DNA from: Roseivirga sp. BDSF3-8
Lineage (GTDB): Bacteria > Bacteroidota > Bacteroidia > Cytophagales > Cyclobacteriaceae
NCBI RefSeq assembly: GCF_041449215.1
Contig: NZ_JBGNFV010000001.1
Span: 5,163,001 to 5,227,000 of the forward strand
Direction of reading: 5' to 3'
Length of the DNA: 64,000 nt
Each line of letters starts with the position of its first letter. Position 1 is the first letter of the stretch. Positions 10,401-19,132 of the stretch are shown in pieces. The notes beneath the pieces are model-generated. The model did no database searches, was not told the DNA's origin, and worked only from the letters and a program-made list of their open reading frames with translations. A program made the translations under genes and the position numbers.

Positions 10401-13400
10401 ACTGATTATCCTGGAAAGCAAAGGCCATCAGATCACCGGTCCCTACCTTTACTTTATGTCTGAGGAAATAAGCCAGTTGGTTCACCTGCTCATTAAACTC
10501 TTTGTAAGTAAGGGTATGATTACGGCCTGCGAGTGCCACCTTGTCCGGATATGTGGATACCTGCTTCTCAAGCAGATCGGTAACGGTCTGGTTTGGCTCC
10601 AGGTCCACATTGGTATCGTTGAAGGCATGGACTATCTGCTGTAGCTCGCTTTGGTCAAGCAGATCACTGGCCGTGATGGTTTTATCCGGATGGAAGGCTA
10701 TCTGTCCAGCTATGCGGGTAAAGTAGCGCGAAAGTCGCTCCACTTCTTCAAGTGCATAAAGTGCTCCGGGGTATGCAAACTGGCAGTGGAAAATGTCACC
10801 TTCCCGCCTGATGGTAAGATCGAATGGCGTGTCGGCCACCTCATGATTGTTAAGTTCCAGGCTGCTGTCTTCCAATTCTGCGCCGGCCTCATCGTAGACA
10901 TGAAAATCAACGTAGTTAAATACAATGTCGAAAAAGGCATTGCCCCCCTGCCCGGCTGCTACACCTGCCAGACCGGCCATTTCCAGTAAAGGAAATTTCT
11001 CATAGGGTTTGATCGCCAGCATTTCATCAGCTACAGCCCTGGTAAGCTGTCTTCCATTAACGAGGTCACCGGCCTGTATGCGCAGTGGTAAAGAATTAAG
11101 GAAGCAGCCCATGACTTTATCACCGTCGGGCTGTTCAGGGCGGCCATTTCCTATCAGGCCCACCACCAGGTCACGGCCAGTAGTGGAGAAACGGAGAAAA
11201 TACAGAAATGCCCCTATGAGCACCTCTTTCACCCCTGTCTTTTGGTCCGCAGCCAGTTTTGTCAGCCTTATACCTGTTTCTTCCGGCAATTTAAACCGGT
11301 AATGAGCCAGCCCTTGCTGCATAGCTTCATCATCCGCACTGCGGTCATACGGAAGCAGACATTTTTCTGCACCGCTAAGCTTATCCTGCCAGAAATCACG
11401 GGTTTCTTCAGATCGCAATGCCTGTAGTTCTCCGGCTACATAGTCCTTGTAGGTAGTGGCAAGTGGCTTCAGGTCCGGTTCGACGTTACTTTCGAGTGCT
11501 GCATAGGTGTCCAGTAGTTCGGTCATCAGGCTGGCATTGCTCCATCCATCCATAATCGCGTGATGGAAGACCCAAAGAAGCACATATTGATTATCCTGCA
11601 AGGCATATAGAATCATGCGCCATAAACCGGGCTTTTCGGGCTGGAACGGATGCTGACGGTCTTTTGCGAGTTGCTCTTCGAAGTACTCTTCAAGAGCCGG
11701 CTCATGCTTAGTGTTTACCTGGGTGAATGTAATCCGTCCGGATATTTTTTCTGCAGGATGGACCACCTGTATGGGTTGGGCAAATCCTGTGGTATGGAAG
11801 CTGGTACGCAGGATTTCATGCTTTTTGACCAAAAGATGAAACGCCTGCTCAAACCGATGAAAATCCAGACTGTCCAGTACAAAAGGGTAAAAGAACTGAT
11901 CGTGAAAAACATGCTGGTCAGCGTACAACTGGTTGTAGAAAAGCATGCCTTTTTCCACTGCAGACATGGGGTAGAAATCCTGCCAGCCTTCCGGTAGCTT
12001 CTTTACCTGCTCAGCGTCCGCTACTATTTCAGCTTTGACCCGCTCTATCTCCTCATGTCCTTCCTGATTACGGGTATCTGTAGCACCTGAATCCGACAGG
12101 TAAGTGGCCAGGGAAGTCACGTCCGGATACATGTAAATATCCTTCACAGCTACACCCTTACCCATCTGCGACCCTATCTGGCCGGCCAGCCGAATGGCTT
12201 TAATGCTGTCGCCACCTGCTGCGAAGAAGTTATGACGGGTACCGAGATGCTCATTTTTCAAGGCATCGCTAAAGATACCGAGCAATTGCTCTTCCATCTG
12301 GTTTTGAGGGGCCACATACTCATCATTCTGTAGACCGGCACTGAGTGGATCCGGCAGGCGGCTAAGGTCTGCCTTTCCATTTGCATTGTAATGGATTTCC
12401 TCTACCTGCACAAAGTAGGCGGGTACCATGTAGTCAGGCAGAAAACCACGCAGGTGAGCCTTTAACCCTGCATATGTTAGAGCTTCGGTACCCGTGCAGT
12501 AAGCTACAAGCTGCTTGCGGTCTTCCTCATCATCGCGAACAGTTACCAGTGCCTGGTTGACAGATTCATGCCTTAGTAAGCTATGTTCTATTTCGCCCAG
12601 TTCTATCCGGTAGCCACGAATTTTTACCTGCTTGTCTTTACGCCCGAAATAGTAAAGGTCGCCATCAAAACCGCGCATGCCCAGGTCGCCGCTGAGGTAG
12701 ATGCGCTCACCTTTTTTATATGGATGCGGGGCAAAGCGCTGAGCAGTAAGCTCCGGGCGGTTAAAGTAGCCTCTGGCGAGTCCGGCCCCTTCCACGGCTA
12801 TTTCTCCGGCTACTCCTTCCGGCACCAGTCTGCCGTTTTCATCCAGGATCAGTACATCCAGCGTAGGTAATGGTTTACCGATATTACTGGTGCCGTTTTC
12901 TATTTCCTGCCGGCCTATTTCCTTGTAGGTTACATGCACGGTGGTTTCTGTGATGCCATACATATTGACCAGGAGCGTCTGCGGGAAGGCCTTATGAAAA
13001 CCTGTGAGGGAGGCAGGGTTCAGGGCTTCTCCGCCGAAGATCACATACCGCAGGGCAAGCTCTGGCGTTTCCGGTTTGTTAAGTATTTCACTGGTGAGGC
13101 GGGAAAAGACTGTCGGGGTCTGGTTCAGAACGGTGACCTCATGCTTTTGGAGGAGGTTCAGCACATTAGCGGGGCTGCGCATATCGTCCTGCGTAGCCAC
13201 TACCAGCTTTCCCCCGGTGAGCAATGGCCCGAATATCTCCCAAACAGAGAAATCAAAGCTGATAGAATGCAGGGTGATCCAGGTATCGCGTTCGCTGAAG
13301 CTAAAGGGGTACCCTTCGCTGAACAGTAACCGAACTACCTTCCGGTGCCCGATCATCACGCCCTTGGGCGTACCGGTAGAGCCGCTGGTGTAGATGATGT

Positions 13401-16400
13401 AGGCCAGGTCATCGGGGCCTATGCTAACTGCCGGAGCAGTGGCCGGGCTACTTGTTATGGTCTCACTTCGTATATCCAGTTGGGGACAAGCCATTTCAGG
13501 CATGTCCTTTACGTTACCATCGGTCAATATCACCTTCGGGCTGGCATCCTGCACGATGAACTGCTTTCGCTCCTGCGGGTAGTCAGGGTCTATGGGCAGG
13601 TAAGCACCACCGCTTTTGAGTATGCCCATGATGGCCACTACCATGCCGGTACCACGGGGCATCATGAGTCCCACCCTGTCATCCGGCTTTATGTTAATTT
13701 CATTCAGCAGGAAATTGGCGATCTGGTTTGCCTGAGCATCCAGCTCTCTATAGCTCAGTTTCTCACTGCCAAAGAGCAGGGCCGTATCATTACTTCTTAG
13801 CTCAGCCTGTTTTCCGAACAGGGTCACAATGGTCTCATTCTCAGGATAGGTTGCTTCTGCTTTACCACTACCGTGCAACAGGCGGGTTTTCTCTTCCTCT
13901 GTCAGCAGGGCTATATCTTTAAGGGCAACTTCCACACCGGAGGCTACTTCATTCAACAGGTGCCACAGGTGCCCGGCCATTTGTTTTATCCGCTCCTTCC
14001 TGAACAGATCGGAGTTGTATTCAATGTACAGCGAAAGGCCCCCGGGGTGCTCGGTGAACTCAAAAGTGAGATCAAATTTACTTACGTCTTTGCCGTAACT
14101 GAAATTCTCTACCTGCACATCTCCGTAGAGTTTGGTCTCTTCCTTGTCGGTGGACTCGGCATTCTGTAAGAGCACCATGGTATCGAACAGTGGGCGGTGA
14201 CCGGCGGGTGTTTCCGGCTGCAGGTCTTCCACTATCTTATCAAAGGGGTAAACCTGGTGCTCAAAGGCCTGCAGCACGTTTTCTTTTACTTCTCTGGCTA
14301 TCTGCTCAAAGGGGGCTTCCGGGTCAAGCTGGGTGCGGATAGCCAGTGTATTTACATAATAACCGATTTGCTCTTCCAGCTCATCATGGTCGCGACCTGC
14401 CACGGGAGTTCCCAGGATGAGGTCCTGCTGCCCTGTATAGCGATAGAAAAGTACTTTGATGGCAGACATGAGCACCATAAAAAGGCTGAGCCCTCTCTCC
14501 TGCCCATATGCATTGAGCCTGTCCAGTAATAGCTTGTCCGGGGCTTTGGCCAAGGCGTCACCGCTGAAGGTAATGCTGGCTGGTCTGGCGAAGTCGGCAG
14601 GCAACTGCAGAACGGGCAAGGTGCCGCTGAACTGTTGCATCCAGTATTCCTTATGGCTGTCTCCGGTAGCGCTGAGAAGGTTATTCTGCCATACGGCAAA
14701 GTCTTTGTAATGAATGGGTAAGGTGGGTAAACCTGCTTTCTCCCCACCGGCATACTCACGGTACAGGGCTGTAAGTTCTGTACGGAATACATTCAGTGAC
14801 CACTCATCGGAGATAATATGGTGCATGGTATACACCAATACGGAGGTGTGGCCATTGAGCAGAATCAGCCTGCCTCGGAGCAGGGGTCCTTTTTCCAGAT
14901 CAAAGGTACTGGCTGCTTCTGTAGTGGCAATTTCCAGTGTTTTATCTTCTGCCTGGCTTTCATTTTTTAAGTCTATGACCCGGAAGTCGGTAAATGGCTC
15001 AGCCTTAGCATGAATTACCTGCCTGGGCTCTCCATCCCGTAATGTGAAGGTGGTACGGAAGCTTTCATGCCGCTTCACCATCTCCGAAAAGGCTTGCTCA
15101 AAAGCCTGCGGGGAGATGTCGCCTCTGAACGTGTAGGCCCGGGGCACCACATAAGCATGTCCGAGGTTTTCTAACTGGTCCAGTATCCAGAGCCGCTTCT
15201 GTGCATGGCTAAGCGGATAATCGGCAGCAGCAGGGGCCGGGGTAATAGCGGCATAAGCTGCTGAACGGGAAGAGGTATCTGCCAGACCCTGAAGGAAAAT
15301 GGCAAGCTTGCGCACGGTGGGGTACTCGAGCATATGCCGGAACTCGATGGAAACCGAGAATGCCTTTCGTATAAGGTTGATGATGCGAATAGCGATCAGG
15401 CTGTGGCCGCCCACCTGGAAGAAATTATCATCGGCTGAAAGGGCCGGATTGCGTAACACGTCTTTCCAGATACTCAGCAACTTTTCTTCTCCACTGCTAA
15501 GGTCTTCCGTCTCAGCTGCAGGGCGAGCTGTTTGTACGGGTAGCCGTGTTCCTTCCTCTTCCACAAGGTAGAAGGGGTTAACCGCCATTCTTTCTAAAGC
15601 CAGGTCAGCGAAAGCAAAATTACCGAGGTCACGGGACAGGGCCAGATCAAAGCCTTTTTTACCCTTATAAGTCGCAAATGGAAGGATGGGGGATTCATGA
15701 TCTCCTACCTTGAGATCTTCATTTGTTTCAGCCCAGATGCCCCAGTTAATGGAGGTGATAGCCTTCGTATCCTGCTCCAGGGCATAGCCATCCTGCCAGG
15801 CACAGGCGAGGGAATAGGTGAAACTATGCCGATCGGGAAACAGGGTATTAAGTGAGGAGAACAATACGTGCTTTTTTGCCCCTAGTTTCATCGCCAGTTG
15901 ATGCAGTAAACGGGTACCGCGCGTTTTCGCTTCGGTGTGCTCTATCAGCGTGTCCGTATCAAGGTTTTCCCAGCTTACGCGGGGAGCTGTGCCCGCCGCA
16001 TTGATTACATAATCAACTGAACCAAAGTCCTCCAAAAGTCTGGCTTCCACAGCCATCATTTCCTGCTCATCCGCTATGTCTGCCCGTAAATAGGTGATGG
16101 TAGAGCCGAATGTTTTTAGCCGTTCTAGGTTATCTGCCCGCTCATCACTACCATTGATTTCAGAGCGACCCAGGACAATAAAATGCGAAGGGGTACGCGC
16201 TGCAATATGCTTGATGACCTCAAAAGCGGCCCCTCTGGCACCACCCGCCACCAGATAGTGTGCACCTGCCTTTGGCTCCCACAAGGGTCCCTCACTCAGG
16301 TCTGCCGGGGCAAGTTGTAGTTTCTCCACATACCGCTTTTCACCCCTGAGCGTAACGAACCGGACGGTTTCTGTGCTGGCCAATTCCTTTTGAAGCTGAT

Positions 16401-19110
16401 CTGCAAGGTGAGTACCGGAGTCGCCGAGGCAGGTAATGTCATGGACATTTAACCCGATGAAATCACTCAACAGGGAGCGGCTTAGTGCCTGCCCGCTATG
16501 GACGAGGGTAGTAAAGCCGGAAATATCTTTACGTCCAATACGCAGATTGGCCATATGAAAATCAGGGAGGCGTAGTTTGTGCGCAAAATGCTTGATTATT
16601 AAGGCTTGGGCAAAAGCGTACTGAAGGGCCTTTTGGCTATCAAACTCAGATGCCGTATGGTAAAGGAATACAATTCCCTTAAGGTCAATCCCTTCATTAT
16701 CAAACACCTGATGCAGTTTAATAATATCTTCTTCACTGGCTATGCTTAGAATAAACTGCCGGTCTGAAAGCTGCCGATAAGCTTCACCCCACTGAACTTG
16801 GATAGATGAATGACAAGCTTCTGCAAGCTGCACGGCCAGTTCCCCGGCAGTGGTTTCTGAATTACTGATAAACAGGTAGTTCCTTCCGATAAGAGGGGAA
16901 GTGGCCGCCGGGTCTTCCAGTGCTTTTTCTTCCTGGACCCGTTGATAAGTCCATTGTGCGGGAGATTCATAGGAAGTCTGCGCCTCATCATCCAGCCAGC
17001 AGCGAACGGGGGCAAAGGCATAGCCCGGCAACGGCAATTTGCCATGCGATCCGGTGAAAAGCAGCTTCCAGTTAGAATTCATTCCGGCATACCAGGCTTC
17101 CCCGGCCATGTTGCGGATAGCCTGCGGAGAGGTATCAGTAGTGTGGATGACGGTAAATTCAGCCTGGTTTTCACTCCTGATCTCTTTCAGCAGGTGGCTG
17201 ATAAGGCCTTCGGCACCTAACTCAATGACGAGATGGTGCCCCTTTAGCTTTTGTTGAGCAAAGCCTTCCAGCTTCTCCTTTAGTTTCTCTTCGCCGGTAT
17301 TATCAGCTACGCTATCTGACAGAAGAGCGGATGCCTCTTCGTAGGTCTTTTCCCCCTTAATGATACTGACTGCCAGTTTACCTTCTGCCAGCCCCATGAG
17401 GTTGCGGGAAGCAAGTCCTGCTTCATCAAGCAGCCGGTAGAGGGCTACGCGATAGAGTATAGCGCGCCATTCGGCAGCCTGTGGGTGATTCCCTGTCTCT
17501 TTATATACTTTCCACACCTCATCAAATTGCGGGAAAGTGCCGGCCAAATCGGAGAATGCCTTCTCGCTAAGCTGCATAGCGGGGGAACAAACCATCCAGA
17601 CGGATTCCGGCGTTTCAGTCTCCCTGCTTTCCAGGGCATTTAGCTTTTCTATTAGGTCTTTGACTGAATCAGCTTTTGCCAATGCCCGATAGCAGAAGGC
17701 ATCACGTCCGGTAGCCAGGGTATGGCTCAGGTCGGCCAGGCTGATATCCGGGTGATCCTGAAGATATTTCTTTAGCTGAAGGGCTTGTTTTGTAAGGCCT
17801 TCGGCTGTTTTGCCTGAGAGAATGACAGGATATTCTTCCTTGACAGCTTCTCCCCGGGTATTGGAAGCTTCTTGCAGAACCACATGGCAGTTGGTGCCGG
17901 ATACGCCAAACGAACTGACTCCAGCAAGTCGCTTACGGTCAGACTCCCACCTTAGCGCTGTATCAGGGACAAATACCGGCGAGTTAGCAAAATCTATAAG
18001 CGGATTAGGCTCATGGAAGTGGACGGCGGGAAATAGTACGTTATGATGCAATGCCAGTACGGCCCGGAAAAGTCCGGTAATACCGGCAGCGGTGTCGGCA
18101 TGCCCGATGTTGGCCTTTGCTGAGGAAACGGCGCAGAACTGTTTCCGGCTGGTATGCCGGGAAAGGGCCTCTGAAATAGCCTGTATTTCGATGGGGTCGC
18201 CAAGCTTGGTGCCAGTTCCGTGGGCTTCGATAAATCCTATGTTCGCAGGGTCAATGCCTGCCTTGCGCCAGGCTTCCTGCATCACCTGTGACTGGGCTTC
18301 CCAGCTCGGGGCGGACAGACTGCTGGACCGGGCGGCATCCTGGTTTATGGCGGATCCTTTGATCACTGCCCAGATATGGTCTCCGTCCTGCTCGGCCTGA
18401 GCCAGTGACTTAATAAGCACACAGGCACTTGCCTCCCCTACGCCTATGCCATCAGCCTCAGCAGAGAAGGTTTTGCTCTTACCACTTTGTGACATCACGC
18501 CGTTTTCATCTTCTCCGGGTTCACCCTGGAAGAGCGATATACTTACGCCGCATACCAATGCCTGATCAGCATCGCCCAAAACAAGCTCATTTACAGCCAT
18601 ATGCAGGGCCACTAATGAGGAAGAACAGGCTGTATCCACCATCAGGGCGGTACCCTGGAGGTTAAAGAAACGGGCAATACGGCCTGCAAGTGTGGCATTC
18701 AGGCTGCCTATTTCCAGCATAGGGTCTTCGTAGCGGCTCAGGTGGGCGTACTGCTGATTGGTATCACCGATAAATACGGCTGTGCGGCTACCGGAAAGCG
18801 AGCGGGGTGCATAACCGGCATTCTCGATAGCATGGTAAACCGTTTCTAATAACTGCCTTTGATGAGGGTCGAGCGAACGGGCCTCACCGGCTGACATACC
18901 GAAAAAGTCATGGTCGAACAGGTCGATATCTTCCATAAAGCCCAGCACCTGGAAGTCTTTGTCCTGGGGAATTCCCGTATTCACCTTACGCCTGAGGGAG
19001 AGCGGACGTACGCTGTCCCTTCCCTGCTCCAGGTTGCGGTAAAAAGCATCGAGATCCGGTGCTTCGGGAAATCTTCCCGCCATTCCTATTATGGCAATAT
19101 CTCTATTCAT
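7447..19110 (-). CDS. Hybrid PKS-NRPS: KS, degenerate AT, KR, ACP, C-A(Thr)-T, C-A-T, C
   Basis: Adds one ketide unit and two amino acids and carries the condensation domain for a third. KS (about 1-420) has Cys in DTACSSSL (about 160), EAHGTGT and NIGHADTAAG. Residues about 425-720 resemble an AT without the GHSxG nucleophile. KR is about 750-1170; its nucleotide loop is AGGARGAA and the catalytic region ends FTYSLACAW. ACP GGHSL is near 1235. C1 has HHIISDEWS (Glu for the usual Gly). A1 pocket residues DFWNIGMVHK match the classic Thr code. T has GGDSI near 2302. C2 has HHAIMDG. A2 reads DAVSLGAVIK, unassigned, perhaps aromatic. T has GGNSI near 3377. The terminal C domain has HHVITDG near 3565 and the protein ends DIDTQFNF. 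It lacks an A-T for that last C, which the A-MT-T protein probably supplies. The start ATG immediately precedes the KS core. Confidence 0.96.
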   Translation of the reverse strand: MNRDIAIIGMAGRFPEAPDLDAFYRNLEQGRDSVRPLSLRRKVNTGIPQDKDFQVLGFMEDIDLFDHDFFGMSAGEARSLDPHQRQLLETVYHAIENAGYAPRSLSGSRTAVFIGDTNQQYAHLSRYEDPMLEIGSLNATLAGRIARFFNLQGTALMVDTACSSSLVALHMAVNELVLGDADQALVCGVSISLFQGEPGEDENGVMSQSGKSKTFSAEADGIGVGEASACVLIKSLAQAEQDGDHIWAVIKGSAINQDAARSSSLSAPSWEAQSQVMQEAWRKAGIDPANIGFIEAHGTGTKLGDPIEIQAISEALSRHTSRKQFCAVSSAKANIGHADTAAGITGLFRAVLALHHNVLFPAVHFHEPNPLIDFANSPVFVPDTALRWESDRKRLAGVSSFGVSGTNCHVVLQEASNTRGEAVKEEYPVILSGKTAEGLTKQALQLKKYLQDHPDISLADLSHTLATGRDAFCYRALAKADSVKDLIEKLNALESRETETPESVWMVCSPAMQLSEKAFSDLAGTFPQFDEVWKVYKETGNHPQAAEWRAILYRVALYRLLDEAGLASRNLMGLAEGKLAVSIIKGEKTYEEASALLSDSVADNTGEEKLKEKLEGFAQQKLKGHHLVIELGAEGLISHLLKEIRSENQAEFTVIHTTDTSPQAIRNMAGEAWYAGMNSNWKLLFTGSHGKLPLPGYAFAPVRCWLDDEAQTSYESPAQWTYQRVQEEKALEDPAATSPLIGRNYLFISNSETTAGELAVQLAEACHSSIQVQWGEAYRQLSDRQFILSIASEEDIIKLHQVFDNEGIDLKGIVFLYHTASEFDSQKALQYAFAQALIIKHFAHKLRLPDFHMANLRIGRKDISGFTTLVHSGQALSRSLLSDFIGLNVHDITCLGDSGTHLADQLQKELASTETVRFVTLRGEKRYVEKLQLAPADLSEGPLWEPKAGAHYLVAGGARGAAFEVIKHIAARTPSHFIVLGRSEINGSDERADNLERLKTFGSTITYLRADIADEQEMMAVEARLLEDFGSVDYVINAAGTAPRVSWENLDTDTLIEHTEAKTRGTRLLHQLAMKLGAKKHVLFSSLNTLFPDRHSFTYSLACAWQDGYALEQDTKAITSINWGIWAETNEDLKVGDHESPILPFATYKGKKGFDLALSRDLGNFAFADLALERMAVNPFYLVEEEGTRLPVQTARPAAETEDLSSGEEKLLSIWKDVLRNPALSADDNFFQVGGHSLIAIRIINLIRKAFSVSIEFRHMLEYPTVRKLAIFLQGLADTSSRSAAYAAITPAPAAADYPLSHAQKRLWILDQLENLGHAYVVPRAYTFRGDISPQAFEQAFSEMVKRHESFRTTFTLRDGEPRQVIHAKAEPFTDFRVIDLKNESQAEDKTLEIATTEAASTFDLEKGPLLRGRLILLNGHTSVLVYTMHHIISDEWSLNVFRTELTALYREYAGGEKAGLPTLPIHYKDFAVWQNNLLSATGDSHKEYWMQQFSGTLPVLQLPADFARPASITFSGDALAKAPDKLLLDRLNAYGQERGLSLFMVLMSAIKVLFYRYTGQQDLILGTPVAGRDHDELEEQIGYYVNTLAIRTQLDPEAPFEQIAREVKENVLQAFEHQVYPFDKIVEDLQPETPAGHRPLFDTMVLLQNAESTDKEETKLYGDVQVENFSYGKDVSKFDLTFEFTEHPGGLSLYIEYNSDLFRKERIKQMAGHLWHLLNEVASGVEVALKDIALLTEEEKTRLLHGSGKAEATYPENETIVTLFGKQAELRSNDTALLFGSEKLSYRELDAQANQIANFLLNEINIKPDDRVGLMMPRGTGMVVAIMGILKSGGAYLPIDPDYPQERKQFIVQDASPKVILTDGNVKDMPEMACPQLDIRSETITSSPATAPAVSIGPDDLAYIIYTSGSTGTPKGVMIGHRKVVRLLFSEGYPFSFSERDTWITLHSISFDFSVWEIFGPLLTGGKLVVATQDDMRSPANVLNLLQKHEVTVLNQTPTVFSRLTSEILNKPETPELALRYVIFGGEALNPASLTGFHKAFPQTLLVNMYGITETTVHVTYKEIGRQEIENGTSNIGKPLPTLDVLILDENGRLVPEGVAGEIAVEGAGLARGYFNRPELTAQRFAPHPYKKGERIYLSGDLGMRGFDGDLYYFGRKDKQVKIRGYRIELGEIEHSLLRHESVNQALVTVRDDEEDRKQLVAYCTGTEALTYAGLKAHLRGFLPDYMVPAYFVQVEEIHYNANGKADLSRLPDPLSAGLQNDEYVAPQNQMEEQLLGIFSDALKNEHLGTRHNFFAAGGDSIKAIRLAGQIGSQMGKGVAVKDIYMYPDVTSLATYLSDSGATDTRNQEGHEEIERVKAEIVADAEQVKKLPEGWQDFYPMSAVEKGMLFYNQLYADQHVFHDQFFYPFVLDSLDFHRFEQAFHLLVKKHEILRTSFHTTGFAQPIQVVHPAEKISGRITFTQVNTKHEPALEEYFEEQLAKDRQHPFQPEKPGLWRMILYALQDNQYVLLWVFHHAIMDGWSNASLMTELLDTYAALESNVEPDLKPLATTYKDYVAGELQALRSEETRDFWQDKLSGAEKCLLPYDRSADDEAMQQGLAHYRFKLPEETGIRLTKLAADQKTGVKEVLIGAFLYFLRFSTTGRDLVVGLIGNGRPEQPDGDKVMGCFLNSLPLRIQAGDLVNGRQLTRAVADEMLAIKPYEKFPLLEMAGLAGVAAGQGGNAFFDIVFNYVDFHVYDEAGAELEDSSLELNNHEVADTPFDLTIRREGDIFHCQFAYPGALYALEEVERLSRYFTRIAGQIAFHPDKTITASDLLDQSELQQIVHAFNDTNVDLEPNQTVTDLLEKQVSTYPDKVALAGRNHTLTYKEFNEQVNQLAYFLRHKVKVGTGDLMAFAFQDNQSAVLAIWAILKAGGAYLPLAADTPADRVKAILKQAKPVALLTDLDHIEADCPVINTREDAELILAEKQTNPDKKHSGNDPAYVIFTSGSTGVPKGVMVSHSSLTNMALDHIRVHGITHEDRMLQFASFTFDASLVEITMALLSGAGLVLTDKELIESPDILAAYMEEKRVTFVSMPVSYFNMLPLNKVPTLRAVLAGGEAADVAIASEASRQLRYWNAYGPTECCVITSRYEVQPADQQRKSMPIGKPVSNTRVYILDDRLQLTPHGLTGELCVAGTGLALGYLNDKELTESKFTESPYLPGEPLYRTGDYARWLPDGNLEFVGRKDRQVKVNGFRIETGEIVRVLMQHDQVRQAVVDVQSPTQGVKYLIAWIVPDAKNLETGSLREHVAAKLPAYMVPARFVVIDEVPLTAHGKVDYKELKQVAARTAHSEAPDKDIVPGNALETSLLAIWRELFADPDLQVTDNFFAAGGNSISALQMISRISETLGIQVPVRLAFTCPTIRQLASKLAALRPETGLPAIRPVPQQDYYEASRAQWRFWTMDQMSPGSLNYVINNVYRINGNLQHSALEQAAQSLIERHEILRTGLILKSGKLVQDVQSADEVLFAIPRFDARSNDSHPFELIDELTNTPFNLKEAPLIRISRVDVGENECLLVVSLHHVITDGWSMVVFMRELTRLYESYVTEEGEPLTPLLIQYKDYAAWHNELLHSDLMARQKAFWENHFAGFVYTENGLIGKERMAGTGMEGDRVKYAFSTGLTDSFTAFCNRRSVTPFMTVMAAVNAACRAVSGQQDTVIGTSVTGRSKKVLEDQIGCYLNNLAIRVVQEDDETFASLLQKTEDSCHGAYANEQYPFDKVVNDLDVPVQPDRFPLMDIALLWDNDSEAIAQMSPSGLEIEEITAGPVISNMDLRFIFSDQEGRLALTIEYKKDFFEKEEIDNLFNLLETILEQGMNDPQIRISQFDNGSLSPEGEGNMTDIDTQFNF

Positions 19111-19132
19111 ATTTATTGGCCTTTTCGGGCTA

